NCBI GenBank assembly: GCA_002450165.1
Contig: DJYQ01000037.1
Location: forward strand, 1-6,281
Reading direction: 5' to 3'
Length of the DNA: 6,281 nt
Source of the DNA: Prevotellaceae bacterium UBA6974
GTDB lineage: Bacteria > Bacteroidota > Bacteroidia > Bacteroidales > Bacteroidaceae
Below the pieces are notes generated by a model that did no database searches, was not told the DNA's origin, and worked only from the letters and a program-made list of their open reading frames with translations. How positions within the stretch are numbered: the stretch's first letter is position 1; the number at the start of each line of letters is the position of its first letter. Shown here piece after piece: positions 1 to 3,710 of the stretch. The position numbers were made by a program, and so were the translations under genes.

Positions 1-306
1 TTCTTTGCACCGAATGCGACCAAGCCCGAGATAAAGGCAGAACAGGCCGAATGTATCCGAACCCGTAAACCCAGGTTCCTGATACGAAAGACCGACCCTG
101 TAAAGACGACGCTCCAGTATTACGAAATGCCAATCCCCGACAACTATGGACTGGTATGCCACGAGCGTGAGCTGTTCAGATACCATTTCCTGCTTAATCC
201 CAAAATGTTCCTGTGGAACCTGGGTTACACACATGGGCTGATGAAAGGCATAGTAGATGAGAATGCCGAACAGCAAAACCTGTATCTGTATGAAAGAAAG
301 CATTAG
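1..306 (+). CDS. C-terminal end of an unrecognised protein (5' partial)
   Basis: The first frame is open from base 1 to a TAG at 304-306 and encodes 101 residues with no start inside the window, so this is the tail of a longer gene. The fragment is hydrophilic and basic in its first half (RTRKPRFLIRKTD). It then becomes aromatic-rich, with YYEMPIPDNYG, ELFRYHFLLNP and MFLWNLGYTHGLMKG, and ends YLYERKH. I see no membrane segment and no catalytic motif that I can name. The sustained open frame, the ordinary protein-like composition and the promoter-like box just after its stop support a real gene end. I do not recognise the family and assign no function. Confidence 0.65.
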   Translation, partial: FFAPNATKPEIKAEQAECIRTRKPRFLIRKTDPVKTTLQYYEMPIPDNYGLVCHERELFRYHFLLNPKMFLWNLGYTHGLMKGIVDENAEQQNLYLYERKH

Positions 307-326
307 GCAGTTCACACGCTTTTTTG

Positions 327-334
327 TATCTTTG
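327..334 (+). promoter_or_regulatory. Bacteroidetes-type -7 box (TATCTTTG) of the LRR gene
   Basis: TATCTTTG matches the Bacteroidetes primary sigma factor -7 consensus TAnnTTTG exactly. It lies between the end of the first gene and the start at 423, which would place the transcript start near 340 and give a leader of about 80 nt. I see no good TTTG -33 element at the usual 19-21 nt upstream. The call rests on the -7 box and its position. Confidence 0.55.
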
Positions 335-346
335 GGTAAGAGCATT

Positions 347-385
347 AATCAATCATTCGGAGTCACTATTTGGAGACGTAGTGTA
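347..385 (+). repeat. Leader repeat copy 1, with a CACTA/TAGTG hairpin
   Basis: This 39-nt element lies in the presumed 5' leader of the LRR gene and recurs at 3493-3531 with four mismatches; the last 22 nt (364-385) are identical. CACTA (364-368) and TAGTG (379-383) are inverted repeats that enclose the 10-nt loop TTTGGAGACG. In RNA this would be a short stem-loop with a purine-rich GGAGA loop, ending about 40 nt before the start codon. It could be a post-transcriptional control element, a protein-binding site or a remnant of gene duplication. The repeat is certain; its role is unknown. Confidence 0.75.
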
Positions 386-422
386 CAAAACAAAAACCAC
401 GTTAAACCAAATATTTTGATAT

Positions 423-1391
423 ATGAAACAGAATCTACACCAGCGATTTCTCGCCTCTCTCCTGCTATTTGCAGTAAGTATCAGTACCTATGCCTGGGAC
501 GCCTGTATTGACGGCATATATTACAACCTCTCGGGTGAAGAGGCAGAAGTGACATACAAGGAACGTGAAAACGCAGATATAATATATTCTGGTGACATCG
601 TCATTCCCCGGGAATTTAGTTATTTAGGTAATAGATACCGCGTGACCAGCATAGGAAGAAATGCCTTCGATCAATGTGAGCACCTTACATCTATAACACT
701 GCCCCATAGCTTAACCATAATTAATGAACAAGCGTTTGAGGATTGCTATAGTCTTACTTCAATAACCATTCCCGAAGGCGTTGTTACCATCGGAAAAAGA
801 GCATTTGAAAAATGCCGTAGCTTAGTATCAGCAATCATTCCTAACAGCGTGACTAGCATAGGTGGAGGCGCATTCTGTGATTGTAGTAGTCTGACATCAG
901 TAACCATTGGCAACAGCGTGACAAGCATAGGTGGAGGCGCATTCTGTGATTGTAGTAGTCTGACATCAGTAACCATTGGCAACAGCGTGACAAGCATTGG
1001 AGGTTCTGCTTTCAGTGGTTGCAGCGGTCTGACATCAGTGACATGTCTAGCAGAGCAGGTGCCGACTACAGAAATTTATTGTTTCTCTGGTGTACCACAA
1101 GGTTCTGCCACGTTGTATGTACCGGAATCATCCATTGGACTTTACAAGTCTGCTTATAGATGGAAAGATTTTGGCACTATACTACCAATTGCTGAGTCAG
1201 AATACTCAGTTGGCGATGCCAACGGCAACGGAGTGGTGGAAATCGGTGACGTTACATCCGTGCTGACACTGATGGCTACGCCGGAGGCTACCGGCTACAA
1301 CAACAAGGCTGCTGATGCTAACGGTAACGGTGAGATTGAGATAGGTGATGTAACTACTATTCTGACCATTATGGCCAACGGCGGACAGTAA
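423..1391 (+). CDS. Secreted BspA-like leucine-rich-repeat protein with C-terminal dockerin-like domain
   Basis: This 322-residue protein starts with a signal peptide (basic start, hydrophobic core about residues 9-20, likely cleavage after STYA near residue 24), so it is probably exported. A short beta region with IPREFSYLGNRYRVTSIG leads into about six 23-residue repeats of the LRR_5/BspA type (residues 75-205), with the pattern SIGxxAFxxCSSLTSVTIPNSV. A cap follows (ATLYVPESS, about 229-256). The C-terminus has two calcium-loop motifs, DANGNGVVEIGDV (265-277) and DANGNGEIEIGDV (298-310), as in type I dockerin modules. Family members are surface or secreted proteins that often bind host or other surfaces; the ligand here cannot be told. 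The start at 423 is chosen because it begins the signal peptide; no Shine-Dalgarno sequence is visible, as is usual in this phylum. It is monocistronic, with its own terminator. Confidence 0.92.
   Translation: MKQNLHQRFLASLLLFAVSISTYAWDACIDGIYYNLSGEEAEVTYKERENADIIYSGDIVIPREFSYLGNRYRVTSIGRNAFDQCEHLTSITLPHSLTIINEQAFEDCYSLTSITIPEGVVTIGKRAFEKCRSLVSAIIPNSVTSIGGGAFCDCSSLTSVTIGNSVTSIGGGAFCDCSSLTSVTIGNSVTSIGGSAFSGCSGLTSVTCLAEQVPTTEIYCFSGVPQGSATLYVPESSIGLYKSAYRWKDFGTILPIAESEYSVGDANGNGVVEIGDVTSVLTLMATPEATGYNNKAADANGNGEIEIGDVTTILTIMANGGQ
855..997 (+). repeat. Exact 69-bp tandem duplication inside the LRR region
   Basis: Bases 855-928 are identical to bases 924-997, a 74-nt exact match at an offset of 69 nt. 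One unit equals one 23-residue LRR (GGGAFCDCSSLTSVTIGNSV with flanking residues). Neighbouring repeats differ at many positions, so this copy arose recently, by slippage or unequal recombination. It changes repeat number without breaking the frame. Confidence 0.95.
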
Positions 1392-1416
1392 ACGATAAAC
1401 TGTAAACAGTAAACGA
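1389..1416. repeat. Heptanucleotide repeat (TAAACnn)x4
   Basis: TAAAC occurs at 1389, 1396, 1403 and 1410, a perfect 7-nt period, with the variable pairs GA, TG, AG and GA. The first unit contains the TAA stop codon of the LRR gene, and the last abuts the terminator hairpin. The repeat is plain in the sequence; no function is evident. Confidence 0.85.
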
Positions 1417-1460
1417 AAATACTCCTGTTGGTTGTGACGAACCAACAGGAGTATTTTTTT
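1416..1460 (+). terminator. Strong intrinsic terminator of the LRR gene
   Basis: AATACTCCTGTTGGTT (1418-1433) pairs perfectly with AACCAACAGGAGTATT (1440-1455) around the 6-nt loop GTGACG. A T-run to 1460 follows, and two more A:U pairs can form at the base. The stem is 16-18 bp without mismatch. The flanking A and T runs would also allow partial function on the other strand. Confidence 0.93.
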
Positions 1461-1503
1461 CACTGCACTCAAAAAATTTTTTCTGTGCGGAGGAAAATTA
1501 TTT

Positions 1504-1513
1504 TACCATGGTA
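1504..1513. repeat. Isolated 10-bp palindrome TACCATGGTA
   Basis: TACCATGGTA is a perfect 10-bp palindrome. Its centre lies 20 bp before the centre of the first unit of the 22-nt array, so it may be a diverged outer member, although its sequence lacks the GGC...GCC arms. Just upstream, AAAAAATTTTTT (1471-1482) is another perfect palindrome, possibly fortuitous. Confidence 0.6.
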
Positions 1514-1523
1514 GAAAAACAGG

Positions 1524-1665
1524 GGCACGTGCCAAAACACCGTTTGGCACGTGCTAAAACATGTTTTGCTACGTGCCCCCCGTCTTTTTGGCTCGAGCCA
1601 AACGATCAATCGGCTCGAGCCAAACGATCAATCGGCTTAAGCCAAACGGCAAAATGGCTCTATAG
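1524..1665. repeat. Array of seven 10-bp palindrome units at exact 22-nt spacing
   Basis: Units begin at 1524, 1546, 1568, 1590, 1612, 1634 and 1656, each 22 nt apart (a 10-bp core and a 12-nt spacer). The cores are GGCACGTGCC, GGCACGTGCT, GCTACGTGCC, GGCTCGAGCC, GGCTCGAGCC, GGCTTAAGCC and the half-site GGCTCTATAG. Four are perfect palindromes, and between them the inner bases change in compensating pairs. Spacers are partly symmetric too: AAAACATGTTTT (1556-1567) is a perfect palindrome, and AAACGATCAATC occurs twice. GCACGTGCCAAA (1525-1536) and TTTGGCACGTGC (1543-1554) form a perfect 12-bp stem. The array lies between the convergent LRR and hip genes. It could bind a dimeric protein cooperatively, fold as RNA or cruciform DNA, or end transcription. 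I cannot name the element. Confidence 0.9.
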
Positions 1666-1744
1666 GAAAATAGGATTCAAGGACCTACGAACATAGGTTA
1701 CTTGGTTATTCTATTCCTGATTATCCCTATACCTTTCCTATACC
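1666..1744. other. AT-rich spacer with an 11-nt direct repeat, downstream of hipT
   Basis: This spacer holds no gene. CCTATACCTT occurs at 1726-1735 and again at 1737-1746, the second copy running into the hipT stop codon. ACCTA (1683-1687) and TAGGT (1694-1698) form a 5-bp inverted repeat. I see no convincing intrinsic terminator for the minus-strand hip operon, so transcription may run into the palindrome array. Confidence 0.5.
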
Positions 1745-2701
1745 TTATATGTTAATATCCAAAGCGCGATTCCTTTTCTCAAGTAAAGAATAATAGTCAT
1801 CCTTCATATTCTCTGGCAGAAATGATTGACTGATTAGTTCTTTCCATTTTGGAAGATATGTTTTCATCTGTTTTATTATCTTTTCTGATCTGGAAACAGA
1901 AATACCGCTTTCGACGAAGGCTGTCATGAAAGTATTATGGTCAAAGCCTCCTTTTTTACCTCCCACAGAAAAGCTCATTGCCATTTCTTCTGTATCGGCA
2001 GGGTCAGCTAACAATACTGCTAACAAATCATAGGCAGGCGACAGAACATAATCACCATTTCCTGTGTCTATCAGAGAAAAGTTTTTGCAATGCATGTCCG
2101 AATTACCCGTCATCCATGAGAACAGCACCAGTTCCCAAAAGCGTTGAACGTCAAGCATGGGGGCTGATGAGTACTTCTTGATGGTTTCTGCTAACTGTTG
2201 ATATGTACCGTAGTACTTGTGCTCAGTGAGTCGATTGGTAAGTTGGCACATGTCCAGCATGGAGATCTTCTCATTTTTCTTTCCACGGTCCATCCTGAGC
2301 GTCAGATAGCCCAATTCGCCATCAGCGAGTCTAATAAGTGTGTGGCGCGCAGTGCGAATATGTGCAACCTCGGCCATTTTCATCGTTAGGTCTTCAAGTT
2401 CTGGAAGATGTGGATATTTTGCGCTTTGTGGCTTAAATATATACTTCCCCCAAAGACCTACAATGGTGAATTTGCTTGGTTCGTTCTTGCCGCCACGATT
2501 CACGTTGAGCGACATCTTAGCCTGTACACCAGTAACCGATGTGTTGGACCTGATCACCTGCCTGGCCAGTTCAGTCATGTTATCCCGCGTATAGGGAAGT
2601 ATAGGTGCTATTTCGCTACCGAAGAATTTACGTGCGCAACCTGGATGAAAATCGACCTGACCTTCGACTAATTCATGATAACAATACAGACACTTACTCA
2701 T
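1745..2701 (-). CDS. hipT: HipT-like HipA-family serine/threonine kinase toxin (C-terminal part of a split HipA)
   Basis: This 318-residue protein matches the kinase part of HipA. Visible motifs are a glycine-rich ATP loop, SVTGVQAK (55-62), a probable ATP-binding lysine in YIFKP (Lys90), the catalytic WMTGNSDMHCKNFSL segment (196-210, likely catalytic Asp202) and the metal-binding SPAYDLL (Asp225). HipA kinases phosphorylate glutamyl- or tryptophanyl-tRNA synthetase and stop translation; the target here is not evident. Ser55 and Thr57 fall where HipA and HipT autophosphorylate. The N-terminus carries Cys4, Cys7, His19 and Cys22, a possible small zinc site. The HipA N-terminal subdomain is absent and is encoded by the preceding gene, whose end overlaps this start by 8 nt. 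Together the two proteins total 425 residues, close to full-length HipA (about 440). An alternative name is plain HipA-domain protein. The split arrangement is clear; toxicity is inferred. Confidence 0.88.
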   Translation of the reverse strand: MSKCLYCYHELVEGQVDFHPGCARKFFGSEIAPILPYTRDNMTELARQVIRSNTSVTGVQAKMSLNVNRGGKNEPSKFTIVGLWGKYIFKPQSAKYPHLPELEDLTMKMAEVAHIRTARHTLIRLADGELGYLTLRMDRGKKNEKISMLDMCQLTNRLTEHKYYGTYQQLAETIKKYSSAPMLDVQRFWELVLFSWMTGNSDMHCKNFSLIDTGNGDYVLSPAYDLLAVLLADPADTEEMAMSFSVGGKKGGFDHNTFMTAFVESGISVSRSEKIIKQMKTYLPKWKELISQSFLPENMKDDYYSLLEKRNRALDINI

Positions 2702-3017
2702 GTTCCAATGGTTTTACGCTAATGTTTCCTATGCAGTCTTTACAACAAGCCATCAATAGTGACATTCTGTCTCGAGGGTCAATCTTCCAAGATGTGGAAG
2801 CGATATCCAAGAGCCAGCCTTCAGGAATGAGCCCATCGAAGATAGGAAACATCATTTCCTTATCATACTGTTGCTCAGACAGAGGCATGGTGGGACTTAT
2901 TGGGGCTGCACCCTGACTTGCCAGATAGTTCTTTTCATAGCAGAAATGATAACCCTCTTCATCTTCTGTGAGGACTCCGCAGAATACGTCGTTAAGATAG
3001 ATACCTGCCTGCTTCAT
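2694..3017 (-). CDS. hipS: HipS-like HipA N-terminal-domain protein, probable antitoxin subunit
   Basis: This 107-residue protein matches the HipA N-terminal subdomain. It has GIYLNDVFCGVLTE (5-18), a YEKNYL segment (27-32), PISPTMPLS (39-47), FPIFDGLIPEGW (57-68), KIDPRDRMSLL (78-88) and a closing DCIGNISV (94-101). In the E. coli O127 HipBST system the equivalent small protein HipS, rather than HipB, neutralises the HipT kinase. By analogy this protein probably docks on and inhibits the downstream kinase. Its ATG overlaps the hipB stop as ATGA (3014-3017), and its end overlaps hipT by 8 nt, so the three genes are translationally coupled. It is complete, not a truncated HipA: two separate frames with proper starts and stops are present. 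The role as antitoxin is inferred from architecture. Confidence 0.85.
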   Translation of the reverse strand: MKQAGIYLNDVFCGVLTEDEEGYHFCYEKNYLASQGAAPISPTMPLSEQQYDKEMMFPIFDGLIPEGWLLDIASTSWKIDPRDRMSLLMACCKDCIGNISVKPLEHE

Positions 3018-3214
3018 GTCATATCAGTTTTTATTGGGCCCAGATGTTCACCGAACAAGGCAAGAACATCATTTACCTTATCCATTCTCAGAGTCTGCTT
3101 ACCTTGTTCGAGATCCCTTACAAACCTGAGTCCCACTCCAGCCCTCTCAGCTAACTCTACCTGTGAAAGACCGTTTTTTTTTCGTTTTTGTTTAATGTGC
3201 TCTGATAAACTCAT
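3014..3214 (-). CDS. hipB: HipB-like Xre-family transcriptional repressor
   Basis: This 66-residue protein is almost entirely one Xre/Cro helix-turn-helix. The turn helices lie at about residues 17-26 (SQVELAERAG) and 28-39 (GLRFVRDLEQGK), followed by the usual helix with LRMDKVNDVLALFG. It resembles the small HipB/y4mF group encoded next to hipA genes. As first gene of the operon it probably represses its own promoter through the TTATACC-N6-GGTATAA sites just upstream. HipB dimers recognise inverted repeats of similar type (TATCC-N8-GGATA in E. coli). A run of nine A residues in the coding strand (3182-3174) spans codons 11-14, a slippage-prone place in the regulator. There is no Shine-Dalgarno sequence; the leader is short, about 20 nt if the -7 box is right. 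Confidence 0.88.
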   Translation of the reverse strand: MSLSEHIKQKRKKNGLSQVELAERAGVGLRFVRDLEQGKQTLRMDKVNDVLALFGEHLGPIKTDMT

Positions 3215-3222
3215 AACGATTA

Positions 3223-3242
3223 TTATACCTTTACGGGTGCAA
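3223..3242. promoter_or_regulatory. hip operator O1 (degenerate, over the -7 box)
   Basis: TTATACC-N6-GGTGCAA shares the left arm and spacing of the two perfect operators upstream; its right arm departs in three of seven bases. Those bases (GCAA) merge into the complement of the -7 box, CAAAGATA (3240-3247), so the divergence is explained by the promoter sharing the sequence. A repressor bound here would block initiation directly. Confidence 0.75.
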
Positions 3243-3247
3243 AGATA
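3240..3247 (-). promoter_or_regulatory. -7 box of the hip operon promoter
   Basis: On the minus strand this reads TATCTTTG, an exact TAnnTTTG match, 25 nt before the hipB start codon. It overlaps operator O1 by three bases. No clear TTTG -33 element is visible at 19-21 nt, where the left arm of operator O2 lies instead. Confidence 0.65.
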
Positions 3248-3264
3248 TATAATTTTTATAAATA

Positions 3265-3284
3265 TTATACCGGTTCGGGTATAA
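3265..3284. promoter_or_regulatory. hip operator O2 (perfect)
   Basis: TTATACC-N6-GGTATAA is a perfect inverted repeat with 7-bp arms. Its centre is 42 bp from that of O1 and 40 bp from that of O3, about four helical turns, so bound dimers would lie on roughly the same face. It covers the -33 region of the hip promoter. Confidence 0.85.
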
Positions 3285-3304
3285 AAAATGTAATCCGTAA
3301 TAAT

Positions 3305-3324
3305 TTATACCCGACATGGTATAA
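3305..3324. promoter_or_regulatory. hip operator O3 (perfect, distal)
   Basis: TTATACC-N6-GGTATAA repeats the O2 arms exactly while the 6-nt centre differs (CGACAT against GGTTCG). Conserved arms with free centres are what a dimeric repressor site shows. Three sites would allow cooperative or looped repression. Confidence 0.85.
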
Positions 3325-3492
3325 TATACATGTGATGAATGTGTACGTGTGAAAGACCAACCTTCTTGTCTTGGTCATATTGTAACAACCACTGGGAATG
3401 CCATCAGGGAAGCGTTCCTATGGTGGTATGGGATACTAAATATTAAGAAGGCGTATATCAAGCGCTTGACGTACCGAAAGCCGAGGAAATTC

Positions 3493-3531
3493 AATCAAAC
3501 ATTCATAGACACTATTTGGAGACGTAGTGTA
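3493..3531 (+). repeat. Leader repeat copy 2
   Basis: This 39-nt copy of the LRR-gene leader (347-385) has four mismatches, all in its first 17 nt; the last 22 nt are identical, including the CACTA/TAGTG hairpin and the TTTGGAGACG loop. Here the stem can gain one extra A:T pair. Upstream, the bases aligned to the copy-1 -7 box read TACCGAAA instead of TATCTTTG, so the promoter appears lost. No signal-peptide gene follows. Confidence 0.75.
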
Positions 3532-3561
3532 TTTTAAAGCATACTAAGTCTAAATCTAAAA

Positions 3562-3594
3562 TCTGTGCTGACGCTGATGGCAACAGGAGTGTAA
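3562..3594 (+). pseudogene. Remnant of a dockerin-like C-terminus of a lost LRR-type gene
   Basis: The frame reads S-V-L-T-L-M-A-T-G-V-stop and matches residues 279-286 (SVLTLMAT) of the LRR protein. Over the eight shared codons the DNA differs at three bases, all third positions and all synonymous. The preceding DxNGxG loop is missing. With the leader repeat only 30 nt upstream, the simplest reading is the two ends of a paralogous surface-protein gene whose body was deleted. The match is short, so chance is not excluded. Confidence 0.5.
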
Positions 3595-3652
3595 TCATGT
3601 GTAAGTCATAAATTAGATTTATTGCCTGCTGCTTAAACCGACAGGAGATTTT

Positions 3653-3684
3653 CTTGGCTATGTAATTTGAAAAGTGTATCTTTG
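3653..3684 (+). promoter_or_regulatory. Promoter of the PurF-like gene
   Basis: TATCTTTG at 3677-3684 is an exact Bacteroidetes -7 box. CTTG at 3653-3656 lies 20 nt upstream and can serve as the -33 element (consensus TTTG, spacing 19-21). The start codon at 3711 follows 26 nt later, giving a short leader. Confidence 0.7.
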
Positions 3685-3710
3685 CGCCATCAAACTAAAT
3701 TTCCATAGTT

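Larger units (their letters stand above)
3325..3710. other. Gene-poor stretch between the hip promoter and the PurF-like gene
   Basis: No convincing gene lies here. The stretch holds the second leader repeat (3493-3531), a dockerin coding scrap (3562-3594) and the promoter of the next gene (3653-3684). A 9-bp inverted repeat, TAAATCTAA (3551-3559) and TTAGATTTA (3613-3621), brackets the scrap. A 62-codon frame from 3349 has no family features, and its last codons lie in the repeat. Confidence 0.6.

Noticed and set aside
1524..1665. CRISPR array
   Set aside because: The cores are only 10 bp and the spacers 12 nt, spacers are repeated or symmetric rather than unique, and no cas gene is present.
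1508..1696. 62-codon plus-strand frame across the palindrome array
   Set aside because: Its content is dictated by the 22-nt repeats, which shift frame at each unit; there is no RBS and no family feature.
1726..1746. HipB half-sites downstream of hipT (GGTATAG twice on the minus strand)
   Set aside because: They are direct rather than inverted repeats, and the last base of the arm differs; more likely a simple 11-nt duplication.
347..3531. Mobile element bounded by the two 39-nt direct repeats
   Set aside because: No transposase or integrase lies between them, and the repeats look like gene leaders in the same orientation. Deletion by recombination between them remains possible.
3349..3537. 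62-codon frame sharing an IWRRSV stretch with a frame at 257-511
   Set aside because: The shared residues come from translating the 39-nt leader repeat; neither frame has protein-family features, and the first overlaps the signal-peptide start of the LRR gene in another frame.
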